DNA of 24,948 bases from CAIQPO01 sp964648275 (GCA_964648275.1 CAZYOB010000013.1:1-24948); one strand, 5' to 3'. Shown: positions 15,294-22,648, counted from the first letter of the stretch. The notes: a model not told the origin generated them from the sequence alone. Made by a program: numbers and translations.

Positions 15294-15322
15294 TTGACTA
15301 TTACCGGCCTAAGTGATATAAT
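15294..15322 (+). promoter_or_regulatory. Promoter of the 61-aa membrane protein gene
   Basis: TTGACT (15294-15299), a 17-nt spacer and consensus TATAAT (15317-15322). It is preceded by CCTATATAAC, the same upstream element seen at the RNA-A, RNA-B and 20.4/20.9-kb promoters. Confidence 0.9.
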
Positions 15323-15371
15323 CCCCTATAGTAAAGCAACTGCACCTTAAACCTTTCCTGAAGGAGATTTT

Positions 15372-15557
15372 ATGAAAAAAGCTCTAATTCTACTTGGTTC
15401 ATACGCCGCCACGGCAGTTATTCTCACCCTTGGCTTCCCCGGCCTCAGCCTCACCCAGGTACTAGTGATTGCCCTAGCCGTCGTTTTTGTCGGTAGTCTG
15501 CTGGTAGGACTAATCATCGCCATCCTATTCCTTAAAGGCATTAAAGAATTCGATTAG
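15372..15557 (+). CDS. Small two-helix membrane protein, 61 aa
   Basis: Begins MKKALILLGSYAATAVILTL and has a second span (VLVIALAVVFVGSLLVGLII), ending KGIKEFD. There are no motifs beyond the hairpin-like two-span layout and no family assignment. The gene has a complete expression cassette: near-consensus promoter, ~40-nt leader, AAGGAG at 15361-15366 five bases before the ATG, and a perfect terminator. Likely strongly expressed for its size. Confidence 0.75.
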   Translation: MKKALILLGSYAATAVILTLGFPGLSLTQVLVIALAVVFVGSLLVGLIIAILFLKGIKEFD

Positions 15558-15571
15558 ACCTATCACCCCTC

Positions 15572-15596
15572 GCCCCTCTCCTGAGGGGCTTTTTTT
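15572..15596 (+). terminator. Intrinsic terminator of the 61-aa gene
   Basis: GCCCCTC (15572-15578), TCCT, GAGGGGC (15583-15589), then seven T. Confidence 0.92.
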
Positions 15597-15616
15597 ATAT
15601 CCTGCGGCTAAAAAGG

Positions 15617-15622
15617 TATAAT
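15617..15622 (+). promoter_or_regulatory. -10 box of fmt, leaderless type
   Basis: Perfect TATAAT with only 5 nt to the ATG at 15628. The region at -35 is the T-run of the preceding terminator (TTTATA); no SD. Confidence 0.65.
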
Positions 15623-15627
15623 CAATC

Positions 15628-16503
15628 ATGCTCAAAAACCTGGTATTCTTTGGCTCACCCGATTTTTCGGCCAAAATCCTGGAATCAATTTTAGCCTCAG
15701 CAGAGGTAAGCGTTGTTGGTGTCGTCACCCAGCCGGATAAACCGTTGGGTAGGAAACAGATCCTCACTCCCTCCCCCGTAGCTCAAAAAGCCGCTGATCT
15801 CGATCTGCCTGTCTACAAACCTTCCAAGTTGGACGAGGCCAACCTTGCCCACATCAAGCTGCTCAAACCGGATATTTTTCTGGTGGTCTCTTACGGCAAA
15901 CTTATTCCCCCATCTTGGCTGAATACTCCTGTCCTCGGTACCTTCAATATCCATTTCTCCCTTCTACCCAAATACAGGGGTGCCTTGTGTATCAGTGAGG
16001 CAATTAAAAATGGTGACTCAGTTACCGGAGTCACTCTGATGAAGATGGATGAGCAACTGGACCACGGGCCCATCATTTCTCAACAGGAAATTCCTATCGA
16101 AATCACCGACGATGTCTCTACCTTGACTACAAAACTTACTCAAGCTGCCCAACAACTATTGGATAAGAAATTACCCGAAATTTGTGCTCAAAAATATTCC
16201 CTAAAGGTCCAAGGTGACTCACTGGCCACCTACACACTCAAGACAGGATCCCTCACCAGAGAGAATTCATTCATTCCCTACGAAAAGATCGACTCCGCCA
16301 TGTCGGGCATTGATGCGGGGAATACCTCTGCCCTCTTAAGGTCTCTCACCCCGGAACCGGGACCATGGACCAAGATCGGCAAACAGGAAGTCAAGATCAT
16401 ACAAACCACTTTGGAAAATGACCGGCTGGTGATAAACTCGATTCAAATTCCCGGCAAATCTCCCATATCCTGGAAGCAATTTGCAGCCGGATACATCAAA
16501 TGA
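15628..16503 (+). CDS. fmt: Methionyl-tRNA formyltransferase
   Basis: Transfers the formyl group of 10-formyl-THF to initiator Met-tRNA. The N-terminal formyltransferase domain begins NLVFFGSPDFSAKILESI. The catalytic signature is NIHFSLLPKYRGALC (Asn and His of N-x-H near residues 108-110), followed by TGVTLMKMDEQLDHGPII with the catalytic Asp. A shorter C-terminal domain follows (LTRENSFIPYEKID onward). At 291 residues it is below the usual ~315. It forms a functional set with Def upstream and FolD at the left end. The stop TGA overlaps the ATG of the next gene (ATGA at 16500-16503). Confidence 0.93.
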   Translation: MLKNLVFFGSPDFSAKILESILASAEVSVVGVVTQPDKPLGRKQILTPSPVAQKAADLDLPVYKPSKLDEANLAHIKLLKPDIFLVVSYGKLIPPSWLNTPVLGTFNIHFSLLPKYRGALCISEAIKNGDSVTGVTLMKMDEQLDHGPIISQQEIPIEITDDVSTLTTKLTQAAQQLLDKKLPEICAQKYSLKVQGDSLATYTLKTGSLTRENSFIPYEKIDSAMSGIDAGNTSALLRSLTPEPGPWTKIGKQEVKIIQTTLENDRLVINSIQIPGKSPISWKQFAAGYIK

Positions 16504-16949
16504 GCAAAAAAGAAACCCTTGAGACTGCCAGAAATCTGGTTCTCGGCTTTGAATCGGAATATTTAAGACTTCTCCAGCACGAAATCGATACTCTCAAAGG
16601 TTGTGGCTGTCATCACTGCCTGATCCAAGCCCTTTACTGGGAAGAAAGATATCTCATCGAACCCCACCGCCAATCCAGCCGCAAAAAACTACCTTCCAAA
16701 CCGGTCGAAAAACAAACTCAAAAAGACCAGGGACAAGGTGGCGCTGTCTCGATTCCCGAAGAATACTGGGCCATCCCTTTGGACGATGAAATGATCGGCT
16801 TCAATCTAATAAAATACATTGAAAGCTTGGACATCAAAGACCACTGGGTCTTATTCCATTTTTCTGCCTACAATATCTGGACTTACTACGACAAAAAAGG
16901 CATTCCTCACTACTACGACCAGGACGGTGACCGTTTGATTCCCGGTTAA
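16500..16949 (+). CDS. Hypothetical protein with CxCxxC motif, 149 aa
   Basis: Translationally coupled to fmt by an ATGA overlap. The N-terminal half is helical with a compact cysteine cluster (TLKGCGCHHCLIQALYWEE) that could bind a metal. A charged linker rich in Lys and Gln follows, then an acidic/aromatic C-terminal half (IESLDIKDHWVLFHFSAYN; YYDKKGIPHYYDQDGD). No family recognised. Its stop overlaps that of the convergent gene at 16946 by sharing TTAA. Confidence 0.65.
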   Translation: MSKKETLETARNLVLGFESEYLRLLQHEIDTLKGCGCHHCLIQALYWEERYLIEPHRQSSRKKLPSKPVEKQTQKDQGQGGAVSIPEEYWAIPLDDEMIGFNLIKYIESLDIKDHWVLFHFSAYNIWTYYDKKGIPHYYDQDGDRLIPG

Positions 16950-17611
16950 TTCAGAATTATTTTCCTGGCCAGCTTCTGCAATCTACCGTGATCTTCGCCG
17001 AATACGTCGTCTTCAAAATCAACAAATAGGCTCGACTCAACACTCACCATAGATGCCTTTTTTCCCTTACGCTCTCCGAAAGCCATAAATAGGTCGTCCC
17101 CATATCTTGTCACTTCAAAGGAAATTGAATGTTCCTTGATCCCTAAGTCTCCGGTTATTCCCTTGGTAAAATCAACTCCATCCACGTCTTTAGCCACCTG
17201 TTGTTCGCCATTCTCATCCATCACCACAACGTTAAAACGATTTAATTCCCCAAAAGTTATTGTCAGCATCATCGCCAATTTCTCCGCTCTCAAATGCTCC
17301 AGAAGGCCAATGACGCTAAAGCCACCGTTCGGCATGGTTGCCACCTTGTCAATAGGCAGGCTACTCAAGTATTTACCCACGTCAACTAGGGCCATTAATA
17401 TTGGTCCTTCTTGTTCGTAGATGTACATCAAACCTTGATCAGGAAACGTTGCAATCAACTCACCCATCTCACTTATCTCAACTCCGAATTCACCAAAACG
17501 GGTAAAGGCTACTTCACCATCCCAACCTTCGGAATAACCGTATAAAGTATCACCCTCATGAGGATCAAAAGACTCGGGCAAGCCAAAATACCACTCTGAT
17601 CTATCAGGCAT
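16946..17611 (-). CDS. Hypothetical protein, 221 aa, coupled to rpmB
   Basis: Soluble protein with a mixed alpha/beta look and acidic N-terminal region (WYFGLPESFDPHEGD), no cysteine and no membrane span. I do not recognise a family. Its ATG lies within the end of rpmB, giving an 8-nt overlap (ATGCCTGA at 17604-17611) and no SD of its own. It is therefore probably translated by termination-reinitiation after bL28. Convergent with the 149-aa gene. Confidence 0.7.
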   Translation of the reverse strand: MPDRSEWYFGLPESFDPHEGDTLYGYSEGWDGEVAFTRFGEFGVEISEMGELIATFPDQGLMYIYEQEGPILMALVDVGKYLSSLPIDKVATMPNGGFSVIGLLEHLRAEKLAMMLTITFGELNRFNVVVMDENGEQQVAKDVDGVDFTKGITGDLGIKEHSISFEVTRYGDDLFMAFGERKGKKASMVSVESSLFVDFEDDVFGEDHGRLQKLARKIILN

Positions 17612-17840
17612 TTAATTTCTGAGCTGAAGCTTGAGCTTCTCTTTCGGTTATACGAATACTTCTTTTGCAAGTAGTGCAAACCTTGATCTTCAATTTCGAT
17701 CCTTCCACTTTTAGGTGGTGAACATGAAGATTAGGCTTACGTACATGCTTGATTCTTCTCTTTGAAAAACTAACTAAATTGGAGTGCTGTACTCCCTTGC
17801 CGCAAATTGCGCAACCGTATGTGTAAGATGCCTGTTTCAT
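17604..17840 (-). CDS. rpmB: Ribosomal protein bL28
   Basis: Large-subunit protein. From ATG 17840 it is 78 residues, starting MKQASYTYGCAICGKGVQ. The bL28 signature CxxCGKGVQHSNxVSFSKRRIKHVRKPNL is recognisable in two halves (CAICGKGVQHSNLVSFS; KRRIKHVRKPNLH). A second pair, CTTC, near the C-terminus would complete a zinc site. The frame is open for 42 further codons upstream, but that segment lies antisense to the M50 gene. An extended -10 sits 7 nt before this ATG, so 17840 is the start. Confidence 0.93.
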   Translation of the reverse strand: MKQASYTYGCAICGKGVQHSNLVSFSKRRIKHVRKPNLHVHHLKVEGSKLKIKVCTTCKRSIRITEREAQASAQKLNA

Positions 17841-17847
17841 GACCGTT

Positions 17848-17856
17848 ATTCTATCA
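17848..17856 (-). promoter_or_regulatory. Extended -10 of rpmB
   Basis: TGA-TAGAAT on the minus strand (-10 hexamer at 17848-17853), 7 nt before the ATG; leaderless. Confidence 0.6.
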
Positions 17857-17875
17857 TAGAATGGCCATGCTCGTG

Positions 17876-17881
17876 TATACT
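17876..17881 (+). promoter_or_regulatory. -10 box of the M50 protease gene
   Basis: TATACT with 7 nt to the ATG at 17889, no SD. Faces the rpmB -10 box across about 20 bp, so the two start sites are back to back. Confidence 0.5.
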
Positions 17882-17888
17882 CACTCAT

Positions 17889-18506
17889 ATGCTCCGGACA
17901 CTTTTTGAATCGCCAATCACTTTTGCGCTTTTTGCCCTTAGCCTCATTGTTGCTGTCACAGTCCACGAATTCTCACATGCCCTGGTTGCAGACCGTCTTG
18001 GAGACCCTACACCCCGTTCACAAGGGCGTCTATCACTCAATCCCCTAGTACATCTTGACCCACTCGGTACCCTATCCCTTTTCCTGATTGGTTTTGGCTG
18101 GGGAAAACCGGTCGAGTTTTATCCTCCCAACCTTAAATCTCCTCGTCGCGATGCTGCCCTCATATCCATCGCCGGACCAATAAGTAACATACTTGTCGCC
18201 ACTGTCCTTTCCATTATTGGTCGTACTCTTCTTGATCCGGGTATTTCCACTTTCTTGCTTCCCTTTATCTATATCAACGTCATTCTTGCAGTCTTTAACC
18301 TCGTTCCCATCGGCCCCCTTGATGGCCAAAAGATCCTCTTCGCTCTTCTTCCCAGAGACTTGGCTTATGAATACCAGGCAATCATGTCCCGTTACGGCAC
18401 ACTCATCCTCATCTTCTTCCTCTTACCCGTCATGGGATCAACTGCTCCCATCCAAGCTCTAATCGGCCCAGTAATCAGCTTCGTTCTCCGACTAATGTTG
18501 GGGTAA
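17889..18506 (+). CDS. M50-family (site-2 protease-like) membrane metalloprotease
   Basis: Intramembrane zinc protease, 205 residues with about five to six membrane spans. HEFSH at residues 26-30 supplies two zinc ligands and the catalytic Glu. A second conserved segment, NLVPIGPLDGQKI (about 141-153), supplies the third ligand Asp. GDPTPRSQGRLSLNPLVHLD (38-57) is typical of the SREBP-protease-like subgroup without a PDZ domain. The open frame starts upstream at 17784, but that part is antisense to rpmB, and ATG 17889 has the promoter spacing. Substrate unknown. Confidence 0.9.
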   Translation: MLRTLFESPITFALFALSLIVAVTVHEFSHALVADRLGDPTPRSQGRLSLNPLVHLDPLGTLSLFLIGFGWGKPVEFYPPNLKSPRRDAALISIAGPISNILVATVLSIIGRTLLDPGISTFLLPFIYINVILAVFNLVPIGPLDGQKILFALLPRDLAYEYQAIMSRYGTLILIFFLLPVMGSTAPIQALIGPVISFVLRLMLG

Positions 18507-18514
18507 TTCCTCTC

Positions 18515-19144
18515 TTAAAGACTTCTTCTTCTGGACATAAAACTGGTCACACCTACAACTACCAGTAATGCTCCGAATCCCAGCAACACGATCTTAAAGA
18601 TGGTTGATACTGTACCCCCAAGACCACCTTCTTTGACCTGAATATCCTGATTTTCCTCAATTCTGGTCACTTCTGGTTTGGCAGCAGTAATCTTTGTTGG
18701 GGTTGGTGTGGGTGTCACAATCGCTTTTACAGGCTCTACTCCTGCACCGAAATCAATTTCTCTGACATTACCGGACAATAAGATTTCGTCCGAGGGTTTG
18801 TTGGCAGAAGGGTCGCGCTCCGCAGTCACGAATAACTTGACGAATTTCTGATCCACCTGGCCATAATATTTACCGCTGACGATCTCGCCCAACCTTCTCT
18901 GCTTCATAGCCTCGTCTTCCATCCACAAAACATATTTATTTCTCTCTGGTGTCAGAGCGATCTTCAGATCACGGCAAGTAGCCATGATCTTATATCCGCC
19001 GTCTATATAAATGCTGGCTGCAAAACACGAACCACTGGCTCCAGCGCCTCTCAGATCGACCAGTCCCTCACTTGCGTTTACACCTCCGGGAAGAGCCATC
19101 AAGGCCCCAATCCCCAAAGCTCCACCAACAATGTATTTCTTCAT
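18515..19144 (-). CDS. Secreted, C-terminally membrane-anchored protein
   Basis: The N-terminal signal sequence is MKKYIVGGALGIGALMALPG, with likely cleavage after VNA (about residue 24). A ~120-residue extracytoplasmic domain follows with two cysteines that could pair (SCFAASIYIDGGYKIMATC). Next comes a Thr/Pro linker (VTPTPTPTKI), a Gly-rich stretch, a membrane span (about 181-202) and the basic tail MSRRRSL. No LPxTG sorting motif. Family not recognised; the layout resembles surface proteins of candidate-phyla bacteria. Convergent with the M50 gene, with 8 nt between stops. Confidence 0.75.
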   Translation of the reverse strand: MKKYIVGGALGIGALMALPGGVNASEGLVDLRGAGASGSCFAASIYIDGGYKIMATCRDLKIALTPERNKYVLWMEDEAMKQRRLGEIVSGKYYGQVDQKFVKLFVTAERDPSANKPSDEILLSGNVREIDFGAGVEPVKAIVTPTPTPTKITAAKPEVTRIEENQDIQVKEGGLGGTVSTIFKIVLLGFGALLVVVGVTSFMSRRRSL

Positions 19145-19150
19145 GGCTCT

Positions 19151-19159
19151 ATTTTATCA
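19151..19159 (-). promoter_or_regulatory. Extended -10 of the anchored surface protein gene
   Basis: TGA-TAAAAT on the minus strand (hexamer 19151-19156), 6 nt before the ATG at 19144; no SD. Confidence 0.6.
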
Positions 19160-19179
19160 CCCTCCGACCCTCAAGCCAT

Positions 19180-19205
19180 AAAAAACCCCACCATTTCTGG
19201 TGGGG
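19180..19205 (-). terminator. Intrinsic terminator of the 360-aa gene
   Basis: CCCCACC/GGTGGGG stem (19186-19192/19199-19205) with a 6-nt loop, followed by six T on the minus strand. Confidence 0.9.
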
Positions 19206-19224
19206 TAGATCTCCCAGGTGGGAG

Positions 19225-20307
19225 CTAATTTCCTTCGCCGCGGCGATTTTCGTGCTGCTGGCGCTTCATGCGCTTTTTTGCGCCATCGCCTTTACCCTTG
19301 TGGGTCTCGGCTTCGAAGCCAGCCTCGTCTTCACGACGTTGCTTCCCCTTACCTTTCAGCTCAAAGCCGTTGGATTGGGAGTGACGCCTCTTGGCAGAGC
19401 CTGGCTTTTTAACAATCCGACGGTGCAGACCTTCCGGAACTTCAACCTCCTTCTCAACAGAAGCCGACTCCTGAGAAGCGAGGTACGCCTTATAGCACAC
19501 CTCGCAATAGGCGAACTCGGAATTGGCGAGAGGAGCCCGGCAGTTCCGGCACCAATAAGGCGCATCCGGACGCAAAATCTCCAGTAGCCTCACGGCATTC
19601 CCGATAGCAGCCTCAACTCGGCTGGCCTCGGGAGACCGCATGCAAAGTAAGCGACCCATCAAACTGGTCACGTAATCGAGGCGGCCCAGGTTATGCCCCG
19701 GACTGGGGTCGATAAAGGTCTGCTGATAGCGCTTGGTCGGCCAGACCTGCTTGCAAGCTTCGGCCTTGGCTGTGACCATCGCATTCAGCTCGGCGAGCTT
19801 GTCAAGCTGAGCATATACTGGACCCATTTCCGGGTCCAGAGCGCTGAGAACCTTCTCGGCGTTCTCAATTGCTCGGGCAAGAGCCTGACGCTCGAAGGAA
19901 TTGAGGGATACGGCATTCTCTCGCGAGTCTGCCCCGACCTCAATCTGCTCCTTCTCGTACTCGGCAACTTGCACGGCCACCTGCTCACTGATGTAGGTCA
20001 GCCAACCCTTTTCGTGCCCCGGCTTGGGGTCGATGAAGGTTTGCTGATATCGCATGGTGGGCCAGGTTGCCTGGCAGGCTTCGGCCTTCTCCGCCAGTTC
20101 CACCGCCAGCTGTCGCAGGTAAGCGACATCTACGCGGTTGAGCAGGTCGAAAGCGGACCAAAGAGCCATAGTCTCTTGAGCTTGCGAAAGCTGCAAATCG
20201 AACAGCTCAGCCAGCTCCTGATCGTTGATGAAGCCAATAGCCCTTTCGGCCCAACCAACTACCTCCCCAACGGTGATACGTGGTTTTACCAAGAGATTCT
20301 CAGTCAT
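19225..20307 (-). CDS. Unknown protein with internal duplication, zinc ribbon and basic tail
   Basis: Family not recognised. Two copies of a ~29-residue module (73-100 and 180-208) share KAEAC..xWPT.RYQQTFIDP.PGH..G and are 107 residues apart, each within a mostly helical segment, so the N-terminal 250 residues look duplicated. A zinc ribbon follows, CRNC (253-256) and CEVC (268-271). From about 285 the chain becomes low-complexity and strongly basic (GKGKQRRED; KGKGDGAKKRMKRQQ), as in nucleic-acid-binding proteins. No membrane span. It has a near-consensus promoter, a ~75-nt leader with a hairpin, the SD AGGAGG 8-9 nt before the ATG, and a terminator. RNA binding is an inference from composition only. 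Confidence 0.8.
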   Translation of the reverse strand: MTENLLVKPRITVGEVVGWAERAIGFINDQELAELFDLQLSQAQETMALWSAFDLLNRVDVAYLRQLAVELAEKAEACQATWPTMRYQQTFIDPKPGHEKGWLTYISEQVAVQVAEYEKEQIEVGADSRENAVSLNSFERQALARAIENAEKVLSALDPEMGPVYAQLDKLAELNAMVTAKAEACKQVWPTKRYQQTFIDPSPGHNLGRLDYVTSLMGRLLCMRSPEASRVEAAIGNAVRLLEILRPDAPYWCRNCRAPLANSEFAYCEVCYKAYLASQESASVEKEVEVPEGLHRRIVKKPGSAKRRHSQSNGFELKGKGKQRREDEAGFEAETHKGKGDGAKKRMKRQQHENRRGEGN

Positions 20308-20363
20308 TTCAAACTCCTCCTGCCCCTTAGGGCATTCTTGGGAAATTAAGGATTTAAAGAACT

Positions 20364-20381
20364 GCTGGGAACACTCCCAGC
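20364..20381 (-). promoter_or_regulatory. 5'-leader hairpin of the 360-aa gene
   Basis: GCTGGGA/TCCCAGC, a 7-bp stem with a 4-nt loop, starts a few nt after +1. A second small stem (GCCC TAA GGGGC) directly precedes the SD. They may stabilise the mRNA or control translation. Confidence 0.5.
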
Positions 20382-20391
20382 GACGAGCGCA

Positions 20392-20420
20392 ATATTAGCA
20401 CAATAGGATAAACTTGTCAA
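20392..20420 (-). promoter_or_regulatory. Promoter of the 360-aa gene
   Basis: On the minus strand TTGACA (20415-20420), a 17-nt spacer and TAATAT (20392-20397), the same boxes as the RNA-B promoter. The flank at 20414-20429 is identical to 7030-7045. Confidence 0.9.
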
Positions 20421-20446
20421 GTATATAGGCTCAAGATTTTGACCAT

Positions 20447-20473
20447 AAAAAACCGGGGGTATTTCTCCCCCGG
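20447..20473 (-). terminator. Intrinsic terminator of the 132-aa gene
   Basis: CCGGGGG/CCCCCGG stem (20453-20459/20467-20473) with a 7-nt loop; six T follow on the minus strand. Confidence 0.9.
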
Positions 20474-20480
20474 TCACGAA

Positions 20481-20879
20481 CTAAGGTAAATTCTGCCAGT
20501 CTCTGTCCTCCGGCAGAAGCCCATACGATTTCAAAATAAATGAGATTGCCCGATAGGCTCCTGGGTGATCCCATCTCTGGTCTCCGTGGATATATCCACT
20601 GATGCTCAGGTCAGGGTTCAACCAAACGTAGAACTTGAAACCTGCACGGTTGAGACGGATCTCCAGATGATTATTGAATCCGGCCACCATCATTTCCTTA
20701 ACCAGCTCCTCAGCATACTTTTTCATGCTGCCATAAGTGCGCTGGCTATCAATTAGCCCTGAGATCGAAGCAGGATCGATAGGCTCAAGTACAAAAATCG
20801 ACAGAGCTAAGGCCCAACATAATTCGTGCTTGGCGCGATTTACCTTGTACCTTTGCGTTTTGGTTGTTAATGAAACCAT
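20481..20879 (-). CDS. Hypothetical protein, 132 aa
   Basis: No family recognised. The N-terminal part is basic then hydrophobic (YKVNRAKHELCWALALSIFV), possibly amphipathic rather than membrane-spanning. The central part is helical (MKKYAEELVKEMMVAGF). The C-terminal part contains FKFYVWLNPDLSISGYIHGD. GTG at 20882 and ATG at 20879 are adjacent; the GGAGG SD is 5 nt before the ATG, so 20879 is preferred. It lies directly upstream of the 360-aa gene on the same strand, with promoter, leader and terminator of the same style, so the two may be co-regulated but separately transcribed. Confidence 0.7.
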   Translation of the reverse strand: MVSLTTKTQRYKVNRAKHELCWALALSIFVLEPIDPASISGLIDSQRTYGSMKKYAEELVKEMMVAGFNNHLEIRLNRAGFKFYVWLNPDLSISGYIHGDQRWDHPGAYRAISFILKSYGLLPEDRDWQNLP

Positions 20880-20930
20880 CACGTCCTCCTCTTGAGGTGA
20901 AAGTAGGTTGAAGAGAATGATTACGCACGA

Positions 20931-20959
20931 AGAATAACATATTACAGGACATGCGTCAA
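20931..20959 (-). promoter_or_regulatory. Promoter of the 132-aa gene
   Basis: On the minus strand TTGACG (20954-20959), a 17-nt spacer and TATTCT (20931-20936), preceded by CTTATATAC, nearly identical to the flank of the 20.4-kb promoter. Confidence 0.8.
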
Positions 20960-21033
20960 GTATATAAGATACTAGATATAGGCCTAAATAATGAAATTCG
21001 AGCGTAATTTACCCCCGGTAAACCTAGTTTGAC

Positions 21034-22548
21034 CTAAATCCCCTTCACCATATACTCACCCTCCAAGCGGTACCCCAGTTTCTTGTAGTATTCTCTCGTT
21101 CCCACGGCTGAGATTACGGCAATCCTTTCAAAACCCTTTTTAGAGGCTATCTGCTCAGCGCTAGCCATCAATTTCTTCCCCAAACCCTTATGCTGTGTCT
21201 TGTCGACCTCAGTTTCGTCAATTCCCTGTACCTGTCCGTATGTGTGCACTTCTCTGACGATCGCACATCCTTCCAATTCCGGGAAAAGCATTCTCTCTCC
21301 CTTCTTCGGCAACCTCAACCTCAACATTGAATAAAGCTTACCTTCGCCCTCAAATGATAAAAACAACTCATCGCCACCCAAAGTGGCTCTCTTCCTCTCA
21401 ATATATTCAACTCTATCCGTATACACCCCGGCTCTTACCTCCCGACATCTGATACAACGGCACTTCTTCCCCACTTTAAGTAACTCTGCCTGCAATATCT
21501 GTCTCATATTGGTCTTTGCCTCACCTGCCACTACCCATTTTTTACTGATGTCTCTCACTAATCTGTCAATCCTGCACCACTCGGGGGTCAAAGCTTTAAC
21601 TTCCTTCAGTACGTCTTTTAGCTTTTCCTCTGAGTATGGAATATATTCTCCGCGCTCCCACATCTTGTGCATCTCGGTTCCGGGAATAGTCATTGCCGGG
21701 TACACCTTAAGATAATCAGGCATGAATCGTGGATCCTCGAACATAATTTTTGCCATCTCAATATCTTTCTCGGGTGAACTCCCGGGTAGGTTCGGCATAA
21801 AGTGATAGCAAATTTTAAGTCCAGCGTTGCGACACATCCGTGTGGCCTCGGCTACCTCGTCCAATGAATGACCTCTCTCAATCTTCCTCATGATCGCTTC
21901 ATCGAACGCCTGTACTCCCAATTGCACCTTGGTAACGCCCATGCTTCTCCATAATCTGATCTCCTGCTCACTCACCCAGTCGGGTCTGGTTTCCACCGAG
22001 ATGCCTACAATACGTCTCCTAGCCGTTTCGTTGAACCTGATCGCCTCTTCCAAAGTCTTTGAAACAAAACCATTTACTCCATCAAACATGCCTTTGAAAA
22101 ACTCCCGCTTGTATTCATCCGGGTAGGCCGAAAATGTCCCACCGATCACGATCAGGTCAATCTTGTCGGTCAGGTGCCCGGTCTCTTTTAGCTGTTTTAA
22201 CCTTCCTGTAACCTGCTTGAACGGATCGAAGTTCAAGAGTTTTGCCCTCTGTGCCGCCGGTTCATCGGAAAGATAGCTTTTAGGCATCCCTTCTTCCAGC
22301 GGGCAATAAACACACTTTCCGGGACAATAAAAAGGTTTTGTCATGACAGCAAAAGGTGCCACCCCACTCTCGGTTCTCACCCCTCTGGTCTTTAACATTT
22401 CGATCAATTCCGGATCACTCAACAACGGCCATATCTGAGAATTCTTGGGCACGTCTTTCAACACCTTAGCCCAAGAACGACGGTAATCCTCCAAATTTTC
22501 AGGAGTTAATTTTTCCTCGTCCGATCGCACTAAATCTTCCAACTTCAT
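21034..22548 (-). CDS. elp3: Elp3-type tRNA uridine-34 modification enzyme (radical SAM plus GNAT)
   Basis: Adds a carboxymethyl-type group to C5 of wobble uridine in tRNA using SAM and acetyl-CoA. The radical-SAM core has C75-x3-C79-x2-C82 (FYCPGKCVYCPLEEG), then VIGGTFSAYPDEYKREFF, VGISVETRPDWV and QLGVQAFDEAIMRKIERGHS, all typical of Elp3. After a middle section with a CxxC-type site (KKCRCIRCREVRAG), the C-terminal GNAT domain contains QHKGLGKKLMASAEQIA and VGTREYYKKLGYRLEGEYM. Its 504 residues equal a stand-alone archaeal/bacterial Elp3. TACAAT lies 7 nt before the ATG, with no SD. Divergent from a Trm9-like methyltransferase 135 bp away. Confidence 0.95.
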   Translation of the reverse strand: MKLEDLVRSDEEKLTPENLEDYRRSWAKVLKDVPKNSQIWPLLSDPELIEMLKTRGVRTESGVAPFAVMTKPFYCPGKCVYCPLEEGMPKSYLSDEPAAQRAKLLNFDPFKQVTGRLKQLKETGHLTDKIDLIVIGGTFSAYPDEYKREFFKGMFDGVNGFVSKTLEEAIRFNETARRRIVGISVETRPDWVSEQEIRLWRSMGVTKVQLGVQAFDEAIMRKIERGHSLDEVAEATRMCRNAGLKICYHFMPNLPGSSPEKDIEMAKIMFEDPRFMPDYLKVYPAMTIPGTEMHKMWERGEYIPYSEEKLKDVLKEVKALTPEWCRIDRLVRDISKKWVVAGEAKTNMRQILQAELLKVGKKCRCIRCREVRAGVYTDRVEYIERKRATLGGDELFLSFEGEGKLYSMLRLRLPKKGERMLFPELEGCAIVREVHTYGQVQGIDETEVDKTQHKGLGKKLMASAEQIASKKGFERIAVISAVGTREYYKKLGYRLEGEYMVKGI

Positions 22549-22555
22549 TCCCTGT

Positions 22556-22561
22556 ATTGTA
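22556..22561 (-). promoter_or_regulatory. -10 box of elp3
   Basis: TACAAT on the minus strand, 7 nt before the ATG; leaderless type, no clear -35. Confidence 0.45.
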
Positions 22562-22648
22562 TATGAACCACAGCCTACTTTCCCAAAAAACCATAAAGTA
22601 TCCTCGCATTTCTACCGAGATACCACTAAGACACTTCTACCAACTCGC

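Noticed and set aside
17841..17966. 42-residue N-terminal extension of bL28, and the matching 35-residue extension of the M50 protein (17784-17888)
   Set aside because: The two extensions overlap each other's genes antisense; known bL28 and M50 starts and the -10 spacing support 17840 and 17889.
21008..21022. TTTACC-CCC-GGTAAA palindrome just after the elp3 stop as a terminator
   Set aside because: The stem is short with a 3-nt loop and no T-run follows on the minus strand; kept only as a possible weak element.
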